Shown piece after piece: positions 1-8,483 of a stretch of 50,515 bases of DNA. Location: the NCBI RefSeq assembly GCF_023701525.1, contig NZ_JAMQAW010000078.1, positions 1-50,515 of the forward strand, given 5' to 3'. The notes under the pieces were generated by a model. It was given only the letters and a program-made list of their open reading frames with translations, had not been told where the DNA came from and made no database searches. The stretch comes from Streptomyces albipurpureus. GTDB taxonomy: Bacteria > Actinomycetota > Actinomycetes > Streptomycetales > Streptomycetaceae. Position 1 is the stretch's first letter, and every line of letters starts with the position of its first letter. A program made the position numbers and the translations under genes.

Positions 1-71
1 CCGGGGCGTCAGGTGCCAGCCGGCCGGTACCAACTCGCCCTGTCCGCTTCGTACTTCGAGGGAGCTGTCCC

Positions 72-856
72 GTGCCCCTGCCGGGCCGCGCTCACATACA
101 GGCGCTCGTCGCCGCGTTACCCCTGCTCGACACCGGCCGTCTCCAGACCTGGGGCCGCCGGCTTGCCGAGCGGCTGCCCGCAGGCGGCCGGCTGTTGGTC
201 GCGGGCAACGGCGGCTCGGCGGTCGAGCCCCAGCACCTGACCTCCGAGCTCGTCGGTCGCTTCCGCGCTGAGCGGACGCCGCTATCCGCCATCGCGCTGC
301 ACGCCGACTCCTCCTCGGTGACCGCCATCGCCAACGACTACGGGCCAGAGGAGGTCTTCGCCCGGCAGGTCCGCGCGCACGCCCCCCGGCGACGTCCTGC
401 TCCTGCTCCTGCTCTCCACCTCCGGCACCAGCCCCAACGTGCTCGCCGCCGCCGAGACCGGCCGGGAGATCGGCCTCACCGTCTGGGCGCTGACCGGCCC
501 GGCCCCGAACCCTCTCGCCGATGCCGCGCACCAGGCCGTGTGCGTGGACGCTGCCCAGGTCGCCACCATCCAGGAATGCCTACCTGGTCGCCGTGCACCT
601 CCTGTGCGCGGCCGTCGACACCCACCTCACCGAACCGGCACTTCCCCCAGGCGCGGAGCCGCACGGCGCACGGCGGCTGGCGGTGGTCGGCGACGTGCTG
701 CTGGACCGCGACATCACCGGCACAGCCGACCGGCTCTCCCCGGAAGCCCCCGTCCCCGTCATCTCCGCCGCCCGCAGCTCCGACCGGCCGGGCGGCGCCG
801 GGCTCGCCGCCGTCCTCGCCGCCCGTGAGCCGGGCTGGCCCCTCCCGCCCTGGTGA
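72..856 (+). pseudogene. Broken SIS-domain heptose-phosphate isomerase fused to the start of a PfkB-type heptose kinase
   Basis: Translation shows a GmhA-like sedoheptulose-7-phosphate isomerase: GNGGSAVEPQHLTSELVGRF, then the STSGTSPNVL phosphate-binding loop, then AYLVAVHLLCAAVD. These pieces lie in three different frames. One extra base lies in the C-run near 382-387 and another near 572-577. After the last shift the frame runs into an HldE/PfkB-like start (VVGDVLLDRDITGTADRLSP, then RPGGAGLAAVLAA) and stops about 70 residues in, so the kinase is truncated. Families of this type act in nucleotide-activated heptose synthesis. The two frameshifts plus the loss of the kinase body indicate a non-functional remnant. 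The shifts alone could be sequencing errors, but the missing kinase body could not. Confidence 0.75.
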
Positions 857-892
857 GCTTGTGCGGGAGGGGCGGTCTGCGGCCGAAGTGAC

Positions 893-1123
893 CTACGCGG
901 TGGTCGGGGGCTGCTGGACCGTTGTGTGGAGGAAGGCGTTCCAGGTGCTATGGCGGATGGTCAGCGGGGCCTGGTGGGGTTGCTTGGAGTCGCCGAGCAG
1001 TATGAAGCCGGTCGCGTGAGGGTGGGGGGCTGCCTGGACGCAGTTGCCGCCGCCTCCGCTGTAGGAGGAGACCGTCCAGGTGATGGCGGACGGGTGGGGA
1101 AGGGGCGGGTGCTGACGGTTCAC
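893..1123 (-). CDS. DUF397 small protein
   Basis: A 76-residue protein with the DUF397 signature: WTVSSYSGGGGNCVQ near residues 16-30, then LLGDSKQP and a final LTIRHSTWNAF. GTG is the chosen start because it overlaps the stop of the upstream HTH gene by 4 bases (GTGA), a typical translationally coupled arrangement. DUF397 proteins are abundant in Streptomyces, usually paired with an Scr1-type HTH gene. They are discussed as toxin-antitoxin-like or signalling partners, but their biochemical role is not settled. It lies outside the catabolic cluster and carries none of the cluster operator. Confidence 0.88.
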   Translation of the reverse strand: MNRQHPPLPHPSAITWTVSSYSGGGGNCVQAAPHPHATGFILLGDSKQPHQAPLTIRHSTWNAFLHTTVQQPPTTA

Positions 1124-2034
1124 GAGTGGAACTCCTGGATCTGATTCTTGAGGTGGTTGCGGGTGCGTGCAGGGTCGAGAGCCCGGGGCCACAGATGGGT
1201 GAAGGCATCGGTGTAGCGGGCAACTTCCGTCTCCTGGTCGAGGTAGACCGAAGTGCTCAGCGTTTCGATCCACACGATGTCCCGGGCGTGGGTGGCCTCG
1301 GGGAAGGTCATGATGACGAAGGGCCCGGCGAGGCCCGGGTGGCCTCCGACCGCTGTTGGGAGGACCCGGATGGTGGTTCCGGGCGATTCGGAGGCTGCGA
1401 GAAGGCGTTCGAGTTGTTCGCGCATGACGGCGGGGCTGCCGATGGTGCGGTGCAGAGCGCTCTCGTCGATGAGGGCGTGCAACTCGCGCGCCGCTCCGGC
1501 GGCGATGGTGCGCTGGCGGTGAAGTCGTACGTCGCACAGGCCGTCGATCGCCTCGACTGTCAGGTCCGGGCGGAACGCGGTGATGGCGTGGCGGGCGTAC
1601 TCGGCGGTCTGCAGCAGGCCAGGGATGACGGCCAACTCGAAGTTGCGCAGCCGGGTTGCCTGGGCTTCGAGTTCGAGGAAGTTTCCGAACTTCATCGCGT
1701 CGAGGAGGTCGCCGTGGCGGCGCCATAGGGGTGGCCTCTGGCGGCGGCCGGTGGCTGTGGCGTCGGGTGGTGGGAGGAATCCCATGACTTCGGTGTGGTC
1801 CCGCTTGTCGGCTTGGTACAGGTCGAGGAGCGCGGTGACCAGGTCGCGGGGAACGGTGCGGCGCCGGCCGTTCTCGATGCGGCTCAGCGCGCTGGCGTCC
1901 GTGCGCAGGCCCAGTTCCTGGCAGTGCGTGGCAGCGGCCACGAGGGTGAGACCTCCTCGGAGGCGCAGTCGCTCGAGGCGGCGGCCCACCTCGCCCAGTG
2001 CCACGGATCCTGGTGCCTGCTTCTGTTCCGGCAT
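1120..2034 (-). CDS. Scr1-family XRE-type HTH regulator (DUF5753-like C-terminal domain)
   Basis: A 304-residue protein. An N-terminal XRE helix-turn-helix spans about residues 10-70 (LGEVGRRLERLRLRGGLTL, then ALSRIENGRR). A C-terminal domain follows with the ARHAITAFRP and LIDESALHR blocks common to Scr1/DUF5753 regulators. I chose the ATG giving MPEQKQAPGS; the longer GTG start 42 bases upstream adds a non-conserved tail without a visible ribosome site. It is translationally coupled to the DUF397 gene downstream. The likely role is a DNA-binding partner in an Scr1/DUF397 pair; its target is unknown. Confidence 0.88.
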   Translation of the reverse strand: MPEQKQAPGSVALGEVGRRLERLRLRGGLTLVAAATHCQELGLRTDASALSRIENGRRRTVPRDLVTALLDLYQADKRDHTEVMGFLPPPDATATGRRQRPPLWRRHGDLLDAMKFGNFLELEAQATRLRNFELAVIPGLLQTAEYARHAITAFRPDLTVEAIDGLCDVRLHRQRTIAAGAARELHALIDESALHRTIGSPAVMREQLERLLAASESPGTTIRVLPTAVGGHPGLAGPFVIMTFPEATHARDIVWIETLSTSVYLDQETEVARYTDAFTHLWPRALDPARTRNHLKNQIQEFHS

Positions 2035-2236
2035 GGCCACCAGTGTGACGGTTCGCCGAACTCCCCGACAAGGCACATCGTTCGAGCAATTTGTTCGGGC
2101 CTGTTGCTAAGAGTGTCCGACAGGGAGCATTCTAACGAGCGTCACGAACCGTGCATGCTGCGTTGCGGGTTGTGGCATATGCGTGTGGGCCGTCGCGGTT
2201 GACGGCTGTCTCCCAGGGTGTGAGGAGGACGGTTCC

Positions 2237-2563
2237 ATGATCGGCCGTCCGATCCTGCTCGGAGCTCTGCTTGAGGAGCGCGGATGGGAGAGCCGGCAGG
2301 TGTTCTGCCTCCACTTCAACCACACGGCGGTGAAGCTCGCCCGGGAGGCGGACGTCCCGAGGCTCGCCGAGGTGACCGCGCCGAGGACCACCTTCCAGCG
2401 GTGGCCGACGGGCGGCTCGCGCCCGTGGTCGGGGCGGCCATCTACTCGCTGCCGAGGTCCAGTTCATCAACGAGATCCACATCGTGGAAGTCGCCCAAAC
2501 CCATCTCCTGCGGCGGCGCAACCCCGGGCTCTACGGCGTTCCGATCCTCAGCTTCAGCACCTG
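2237..2563 (+). pseudogene. Remnant of an HTH-like Streptomyces regulator, paralogue of the next gene
   Basis: ATG at 2237 follows a good ribosome site (GAGGAGG near 2222). The first 58 or so residues match the N-terminus of the genes at 2593 and 4420: LGALLEERGWESRQVFCLHF, then TTFQRWPTGG where the others have STFERWMAG and ATFDRWSSG. After about 2410 the similarity is lost. The reading continues only by changing frame, into a tail ending LLRRRNPGLYGVPILSFST that I cannot assign. This looks like a tandem duplicate that lost its C-terminal TPR-like region and was joined to foreign sequence. Confidence 0.6.
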
Positions 2564-2592
2564 ACAGCGGCCCCGGTAGAGAGGAGCGGCAG

Positions 2593-3864
2593 ATGACTCG
2601 GGCGACCCGGTTCGGACAGTTAGTCCGGGACCGCGGCTGGACGTACGAGACCTTCAGCGCGCACTTCGGCCGCGCCGCGAGAGACGTCGCACAGCGCTCC
2701 GGTGACCGCCGTCTTGCCTCGCTGATGGTCTCGCGCAGTACCTTCGAGCGGTGGATGGCCGGTGATATCAAGAACGTGCCTCGCAGCGGCCCCCGCCGGA
2801 TTCTGGAGCATCTCTTCGGTGAACCCGCCGCAGTTCTCTTCTCCAGCCCTGACACCCCAACTCACCTCCCCGACCTGGGCATCCTGGCCCTCGCTACCCC
2901 GGAGCTGACGACCGACGACCCGTACCTGGCGGCGATGGAAACCTTCCGGAACACCGACCGGCGGCAGGGCGGAAGTAGCCTCTACCCAGCAGTGCTGCAC
3001 TATCTGCGCACCACTCTCGGGCCTGTGCTGTTCGGCGCCACGGCGCAATCCGCCGGGGAGACGGCCTTCCGGGCGGCTGCCGTGCTGACGGAGATGGCCG
3101 GGTGGATGGCGCACGACACCGGCCGTGACGCACTCGCCCGCAACCACTTCACCCACGCGCTGCGCCTGGCCCGCGGGGCCGCCGCGCCGTCCGTCGCGGG
3201 CAACGTGCTCGCGGCGATGAGCCATCTCGCACTCCAGAACAACGGGCCCGACCATGCCCTTCAGCTCGCCCGGACGGGGCTCGCCAGCCTGCACGGTTCA
3301 GCGCCGGTCCCGATGCTCGCCGCCCGGCTCCACACCATGAAGGCCCGTGCCCTGGCCCAGCGGCAAGACCACACCGGCGCCGTGAAGGCCCTTGACGCCG
3401 CCCGCCGACAGCTCGACCAGATCCCCGCGGAGCCCGTACCCGACTGGATCGCCCCCTTCGACCGGGCCGCGTTCACCAGCGGAGCCGCCTGGGTCCACCA
3501 TGACCTCGGCGACCTGTCCGCCGCTGCGGTGGAAGCCCAGCGCGCGGTCACGCTGCGCGGGCCCGAACGGCGGCGCAGCCGCGCCTTCTCCCAGCTCTGT
3601 CTGGCCCGCATCCTCCTCGCCCAGGGCGAACTGGAAGGCGCGTGCGCCGTCGGTCACGATCTGCTGAACGCGTGCGCCGACCTCGGCTCCGAGCGCATCA
3701 CCGAGCAGTTGACCGGCCTGGAGCGGGCACTGGCGCCCGAGCGCGCGCAGAGCGCCGTCGGGGAGCTGCTGACGCGGATCACAAACACTGCCCGGCACCG
3801 CCAACTGCTCTTTCCCACCGTGCCCGTCGGCACCGGCCCGGGCGGGGAACAATCCCCGGTATGA
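2593..3864 (+). CDS. HTH-like regulator with TPR-like C-terminal region
   Basis: A 423-residue protein. Residues 1-85 form the conserved N-terminal module (TRFGQLVRDRGWTYETFSAH, VSRSTFERWMAG, LEHLFGEPAAVLF) seen in many Streptomyces proteins annotated as transcriptional or signalling regulators. Residues 150-400 are alanine-rich helical repeats consistent with TPRs (NVLAAMSHLALQNN, ALDAARRQLDQIP, CLARILLAQGELEGA). ATG at 2593 is chosen for the GAGAGGAGCGG ribosome site just upstream; the frame is open further back but without conserved residues. Its stop overlaps the start of the Nudix gene by 4 bases (ATGA), so the two are co-translated. Ligand and target are unknown. Confidence 0.8.
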   Translation: MTRATRFGQLVRDRGWTYETFSAHFGRAARDVAQRSGDRRLASLMVSRSTFERWMAGDIKNVPRSGPRRILEHLFGEPAAVLFSSPDTPTHLPDLGILALATPELTTDDPYLAAMETFRNTDRRQGGSSLYPAVLHYLRTTLGPVLFGATAQSAGETAFRAAAVLTEMAGWMAHDTGRDALARNHFTHALRLARGAAAPSVAGNVLAAMSHLALQNNGPDHALQLARTGLASLHGSAPVPMLAARLHTMKARALAQRQDHTGAVKALDAARRQLDQIPAEPVPDWIAPFDRAAFTSGAAWVHHDLGDLSAAAVEAQRAVTLRGPERRRSRAFSQLCLARILLAQGELEGACAVGHDLLNACADLGSERITEQLTGLERALAPERAQSAVGELLTRITNTARHRQLLFPTVPVGTGPGGEQSPV

Positions 3865-4373
3865 CGACACCGCGACCCGGTGACCCGGGCTGGATGGACT
3901 ACCTGGCCGAAGGCAACGCCCGGCAGGCCCGCAAGAGAACCTGCGCGGATGCGGTCATCCGCGATGCGGACGGCCGCGTGCTGCTGGTCGAGCCCAGCTA
4001 CAAGAACGGCTGGGACCTGCCCGGTGGCATGGCCGAGGCCAACGAGCCCCCCGTCGACGCGCTCCGGCGCGAACTGCGTGAAGAGCTCGCCCTCGACCTG
4101 CCCGTCCGGCGGCTCCTGTGCCTCGACTGGGTGGCCCCGCATGAGCCCTGGGACGATCTGATCGCCTTCGTCTTCGACGCCGGGACCCTCACCGCCGGCC
4201 AAGCCGCCGCGGTGCGACCCCGGGACGAGGAACTGAAGGCGTGCGCGTTCTTCTCCCCCGCCAAAGCGTTCCCGCTGCTGCCCCGCGCGCAGCGCCGGCG
4301 TCTGGAACGGGCTCTGGCCGCGCTCGACAGCGGGCAGACGGCCTACCTCCACAACGGAATACCCCCGTGGTAG
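3861..4373 (+). CDS. Nudix hydrolase
   Basis: A 170-residue protein with a complete Nudix box starting at GGMAEANEPPVDALRREL and continuing REELAL: glycine, five residues, glutamate, seven residues, then RE-L-x-EE-L, with alanine in place of the usual final glycine. These enzymes hydrolyse nucleoside diphosphates linked to another moiety; the box gives catalysis and Mg2+ binding but not the substrate. It begins on the ATGA that ends the preceding regulator, so it is translationally coupled to it. The third regulator of the set starts 47 bases downstream. Pairing of such regulators with a Nudix enzyme suggests a nucleotide-metabolite signal, which is inference. Confidence 0.9.
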   Translation: MTTPRPGDPGWMDYLAEGNARQARKRTCADAVIRDADGRVLLVEPSYKNGWDLPGGMAEANEPPVDALRRELREELALDLPVRRLLCLDWVAPHEPWDDLIAFVFDAGTLTAGQAAAVRPRDEELKACAFFSPAKAFPLLPRAQRRRLERALAALDSGQTAYLHNGIPPW

Positions 4374-4419
4374 CACCACTGCCCGCCGTTCCGGGCGGGC
4401 CCGGAAGGAGTCGCGCCCC

Positions 4420-5682
4420 ATGGTCCGCACTACCGTCTTTTCCGTCCTGCTCGGGCAGTTCGGTCTGACGGCGTACGAGAAGTTCCGTCCCGCCTTCCAC
4501 GACGCCGCCGCCCGGGCGTCCGAGGCGCAACGGGATCCACGGCTGGCTCGCGTCATGGTCTCGCGTGCCACCTTCGACCGGTGGTCGAGCGGCCGGCTCA
4601 AGGGCGTGCCCCGCCGCGAAGCCGCCACGATCCTGCGCTATCTGTTCGATGTGCCCGCAGAGCAGCTCTTCGAGGACGCCGACATCGCCTCCCCTGCCGG
4701 TGGACCGTCAGCGGAGGCCGGGACGGTGGAGTTCGACGGTGCGCTGGAGATCGGCGCGCAGGCACGTCTGCTGACCGGTTCGAACGCGGACCCGGCCCTC
4801 ATCGCGATGGTGAGCAGATCCCTGGACCGGGTCGTCGATCGCTACGAGGCCCTGGGCCCTCAGCTTCTCGCGGGTGAGACCCGGCTGCTGCGCGGCATGC
4901 TGCACACCCTCCTCGCCGGGCAGCAGCCGCCCCGGGCCCGCTCCGAGCTGTTCCGGCTCGCCGCCCAGGCGGCCGGTCTCCTCGGATACATGGCCGTGAA
5001 CGCGTCCGCACCCTTTGCCACGGTGAGCGCGTACTGCACCGAGGCCGAAGTCCTCGCCCGCGAGATCGGGGACACGGAGATGGAGATGTGGGCGGCGGGC
5101 ACCCGTTCCCTCGGCCTCTACTACACCGGCCGCTACCACGAAGCCGACCAGGCCGCCCGCGCGGGCATCGACCTCGCGCCCACCAGCCCGCAGGCGATCC
5201 GTCTCCTGGTCAACGGCCGCGCCCGGGCCCTGGCCCGCACCGGCGACCGCCGCGGCGCCGAAGCGACCATCGCCCGGGCCATGACCCTGTCCGACCGGCA
5301 GACCACGCTCCCTGCGGGCGTGACCTCATGCATCGCCTTCACCCCGTACTCCCTGGCACGTACGCTCGCCAACGCCATCACCGCCCGCCTCGCCCTCGGC
5401 GACACCCCGGCAGTCCTGGACCACGCCGCCGAGATCGACCCCCTCCACCCCCACGGATCACTCATCCGCACCAGCACCAGCACACCACTCGGCTGGTCCG
5501 GACCCCAACCGCCCCACCGCCACGCCGGACAGACACCCTCTGGACTACCCATCAGAACCCCCCGTCGACAGGGGCGCCGCCTAGCCCCCTCAGCCACTCC
5601 CGGCCCGGCCGACCGCCGCTCAGGGCGGGGAGTCCGACCCCCCTCGCCCACGAAGAACAAAGCCCTGAAACTCAGGGACTGA
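4420..5682 (+). CDS. HTH-like regulator with TPR-like region, altered C-terminus
   Basis: A 420-residue protein from ATG at 4420 with an AAGGAG ribosome site. The N-terminal module is shared with the gene at 2593 (LLGQFGLTAYEKFRPAFHDA, VSRATFDRWSSG, ILRYLFDVPAEQLF). The middle (about 110-340) is helical and TPR-like: AAQAAGLLGYMAVN, AAGTRSLGLYYTGRYHEADQ, INGRARALARTGDRRGAEA-type repeats. From about residue 345 onward composition changes abruptly to a proline/arginine/threonine-rich tail that does not resemble the paralogue, suggesting a frameshift or replacement of the natural C-terminus near 5440-5480. A strong hairpin terminator follows at 5781. Confidence 0.75.
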   Translation: MVRTTVFSVLLGQFGLTAYEKFRPAFHDAAARASEAQRDPRLARVMVSRATFDRWSSGRLKGVPRREAATILRYLFDVPAEQLFEDADIASPAGGPSAEAGTVEFDGALEIGAQARLLTGSNADPALIAMVSRSLDRVVDRYEALGPQLLAGETRLLRGMLHTLLAGQQPPRARSELFRLAAQAAGLLGYMAVNASAPFATVSAYCTEAEVLAREIGDTEMEMWAAGTRSLGLYYTGRYHEADQAARAGIDLAPTSPQAIRLLVNGRARALARTGDRRGAEATIARAMTLSDRQTTLPAGVTSCIAFTPYSLARTLANAITARLALGDTPAVLDHAAEIDPLHPHGSLIRTSTSTPLGWSGPQPPHRHAGQTPSGLPIRTPRRQGRRLAPSATPGPADRRSGRGVRPPSPTKNKALKLRD

Positions 5683-5780
5683 TCCGCTGCCCTCCACCCC
5701 AATTCGACATCACCCAGGGGCAAAAGGGCCCCAAGCGGAGAACATCACCCCCGCCTGACCAGCTACCTGACCAGCTACCT

Positions 5781-5812
5781 GACGGTGCCCCGCACGGGTG
5801 CGGGGCACCGTC
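5781..5812 (+). terminator. Perfect hairpin terminator after the regulator/Nudix genes
   Basis: The stem GACGGTGCCCCGCA pairs perfectly with TGCGGGGCACCGTC around a four-base loop (CGGG). It lies 98 bases after the stop of the gene at 4420-5682. There is no long T-run, as is usual in high-GC actinobacteria. A short direct repeat (AGCTACCTGACC, two copies) lies just upstream at about 5760-5784. Confidence 0.75.
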
Positions 5813-7032
5813 GGCTTCCAGCGGGTTCGTGCGCGTTCCACGTTCACCAGTCAGTCCAAGACTCTGTGTCTACCACCTGTGCCAGTGACATCGCGCGGGC
5901 CGCAGACCACTAGAGCCTTACAACGCCCAGATGTTCATCCATACTGTCCGACTGCGATGAACCGACGCTAGGTCGCTCGGTAGCGACGCAGTGCCACTGG
6001 CTTCTCGACTAGGAGCCTTCTGCCTCGCCGAGGGCAGCACGCGGGGCGAGCCGGGCTGACAGCAACGCGGTAGTGCCGCACGGACCGGTACATCGCGGCG
6101 GCGACCCGTCCGCCCGGAGGGGGCGCGGCGGGGTCGGCGCCGTGGCCGGATGTCAGGACCGAGTGGCTCAGGGTGGCGAACAGCGCGTGTATCTGCCCTG
6201 AGATGCCGCCGCAGCAGCACGGGAATGATGATACGGAGGGCCGGTCGGGGCGATCCGGGCAAGGGGGATCGGTGCCTGTCGAGGCCGGGCGGCAGGGGCC
6301 GGACGGGGTCGACCCAACCGGGGGGTACCGGCCGGGGGACTTCCGGGGCAACGCGGCCGAGGGCCAGCCGGATGTACGGGGCGGAGGCGGCAGTGCGAGC
6401 AGCGGAGGGGGTGGACCCGTGACGGAAACCGCTCCGGACAAGGGCCTCGCCACCACGCCCGCAGTGGTCTACCGCAGGAGAGCCATGCTGGTGAGCACGG
6501 GCTCGGCCGTGCCACTTGGTTGTGGCGTGATGGATCTATCAGACGACGGCCTGTCCGTATCGGGCCAAGCACACGGCCAGTGTTCGGGGGCCTGCCGGTC
6601 CGTTTGAAAGCGGTCTCGGCCATGTGAATACGCCATCGTTTCGGACATCGCAGTGCGGGCGCACGGCCGTGCCTACCGTACGGGCATGACGACACAGGTG
6701 AACGGGGCAGCGGTCTTCGGCGCTGCGGGACGGCGCGGGGAGAAGGGCTACTACTGCGACGCCCATAGCGTGTTCCGGGACGCGGGGGCCTAGGCGGGCG
6801 GTCGTCGCGACGATCGCGGCGGAGGTGAGGGATCGGGCGACGGCTACGGCGGCGAGTGTGAGGAGGGCGAGTTCGGCGCGGTCGAGGCGTTCCAGTGGGG
6901 CGCCGGTGGCGAAGAGGGCGGTGAGTGCGGTCCGGGTGAGGTGGAGGGCTACGGCTGTGAGGGCGCCGACTGCGCGTGCTGGTCATGCGGTTCCTCGCGG
7001 ATGGCCGTAGGCGGACGGACTTGGTGGGTGGT
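5813..7032. other. Gene-poor region with possible remnants
   Basis: About 1.2 kb with no convincing intact gene. On the minus strand near 5966-6260 a short peptide contains YRSVRHYRVAVSPARPACCP, which resembles the start of YidD (membrane protein insertion efficiency factor) but then diverges; this is weak. At 6686-6793 a plus-strand ATG frame encodes 35 residues (ending GYYCDAHSVFRDAGA) of no recognised family. On the minus strand near 6794-6990 a hydrophobic alanine-rich frame (LERLDRAELALLTLAAVAVA) looks like a transporter fragment without a start. A 6-bp stem (GTCGCT/AGCGAC) occurs at 5972-5987. I read the region as gene debris. Confidence 0.4.
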
Positions 7033-8469
7033 TCAGCGCTCCACCGGCTCGGGACTCACATCAGCGGCATCGGCGTCCAGAGCCTGGTAGGCGTCCGGGT
7101 GTCGCCGGCGTAGCCAGAGGGCACGGCCCGCGCCGCCGGCCGCGGCGACTAGGAGAAGGACCGGTAGGCCGTTGACCGCGGGCGAGTGAGTGCCGGTCAG
7201 GTCGGCGTAGTGCCCGATGACTAGGACGATCGCGGCGCCTAGGCCGAGCAGGGAGAGCACCGGGGCGAGCACGGTGCGCCACCAGTGGCGGTCGGCCGGG
7301 TTCCGGGCGAAGTAGACGACCACGGCCAGCGAGGTGCCCAGCAACAGCACCATGATCCCGACGGTGCCCAGGGTGATCAGGCTGATGCCGAGTGTGGTGT
7401 ACGGGTGGAGACCGGCGGCGGCGAAGGCACCGATCACCAAGACCGCCAGCACGGACTGTACGGCGCTGGCCCGGTATGGGGAACCGTACTTCGGATGGGT
7501 GGCGCCCAGCACGCGGGGCAGCATGTTCTCGCGCCCCAGGACGTACAGATACCGGCTGGTGGCGTTGTGCAGGGCCACGGCCGAGGCGAGCACGCTGGTG
7601 ATCATCAGCAGCGCCATGATCGCGGTGACCCACTCGGCCGTGTACTCGGTGGCGAGGTTGAACACCAGGTCGCCCAGTTCCTCGTCGGCCCGGGTGCGGA
7701 CGTTCTCCGGGCCCACGCCGCCGACCGCGATCCAGCTGGTCAGGCCATAGAGGAAGGCAACGATGCCCACAGCCCAGTACGACGCCAGGGCGACTGAGCG
7801 GCGCGGGTCGCGGGCCTCCTCGCCGTAGAGCGCCGCAGACTCAATGCCGGCGAAAGAGGTGAAGGCAAAAGAGAGGGTGACCGCGAGGCCCGCGCCCAGC
7901 GCGACCTTGGGCTCGAAGGAGACCGCGGGGAAGGCGGCGGCGCCCTTGTGCGCGACGATCCCGATGTTCAGCACGACGAGGATGGCGATCTCCGCGCCCA
8001 TCAGTACGCCCAGCATCCGGGCGGAAAGGTCGATCTGCCGTCGCCCCAGCAGGGCGGTGAGCGCGATCGCGGCAGTGGTGTACCAGTACCAACTCAGGCC
8101 GCCGAGGATGAGGTTGGCGAAGTAGCCGATGGCCGCGAACAGGCCGATGGTGAGCGCGTTATAGGCGAGAGCGGCCAGGTAGGCGGCCGCCGCGCCCGGG
8201 ACGCGGCCCAGGGCCGCGCGGATGTAGGCGTACAACGCACCGGCGTTGACGATCCGCCGGCTCATTGCCGCGTATCCCGCAGCGAAGCAGAACATGATCG
8301 CGCCGGCTATCAGATAGGCGACGGGCACACCGGCCCCGGTGCCCAAGGAGAAGCCGTAGGGCACGCTGCCGACCATCGCGGCCATGGGCGCGGTGGCCGC
8401 GATGATGAAGAATGTGATTTTCGGCGCGGTCAGGGTGCGCCTGGAGGGCGTTTCGGAGGGTTCGGGCAT
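7033..8469 (-). CDS. APC-family amino acid/amine permease
   Basis: A 478-residue integral membrane protein with about 12 hydrophobic segments. The first carries the family pattern (TFFIIAATAPMAAMVGSVPY, then GTGAGVPVAYLIAGAIM). A central FAFTSFAGIESAALYGEEAR block matches the substrate-region motif of amino acid/polyamine/organocation transporters. It would import an amine or amino acid by proton or cation coupling. It starts 14 bases downstream of the amine oxidase stop, so the two form one minus-strand operon; the transporter probably delivers the oxidase substrate. The exact substrate cannot be read from the sequence. Confidence 0.92.
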   Translation of the reverse strand: MPEPSETPSRRTLTAPKITFFIIAATAPMAAMVGSVPYGFSLGTGAGVPVAYLIAGAIMFCFAAGYAAMSRRIVNAGALYAYIRAALGRVPGAAAAYLAALAYNALTIGLFAAIGYFANLILGGLSWYWYTTAAIALTALLGRRQIDLSARMLGVLMGAEIAILVVLNIGIVAHKGAAAFPAVSFEPKVALGAGLAVTLSFAFTSFAGIESAALYGEEARDPRRSVALASYWAVGIVAFLYGLTSWIAVGGVGPENVRTRADEELGDLVFNLATEYTAEWVTAIMALLMITSVLASAVALHNATSRYLYVLGRENMLPRVLGATHPKYGSPYRASAVQSVLAVLVIGAFAAAGLHPYTTLGISLITLGTVGIMVLLLGTSLAVVVYFARNPADRHWWRTVLAPVLSLLGLGAAIVLVIGHYADLTGTHSPAVNGLPVLLLVAAAGGAGRALWLRRRHPDAYQALDADAADVSPEPVER

Positions 8470-8483
8470 GGTGGGCTTCGCTT

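Noticed and set aside
893..2089. 398-residue minus-strand open frame across the Scr1 region
   Set aside because: Only its last 76 residues (the DUF397 protein) are real; the rest is the out-of-frame shadow of the HTH gene, rich in Arg, Pro and His.
5755..5784. Short direct repeat (AGCTACCTGACC twice)
   Set aside because: Only two copies with no spacers or further array; not a CRISPR or an obvious attachment site.
6173..6607. 144-residue plus-strand frame
   Set aside because: Gly-rich with no family resemblance or convincing ribosome site; left as part of the gene-poor region.
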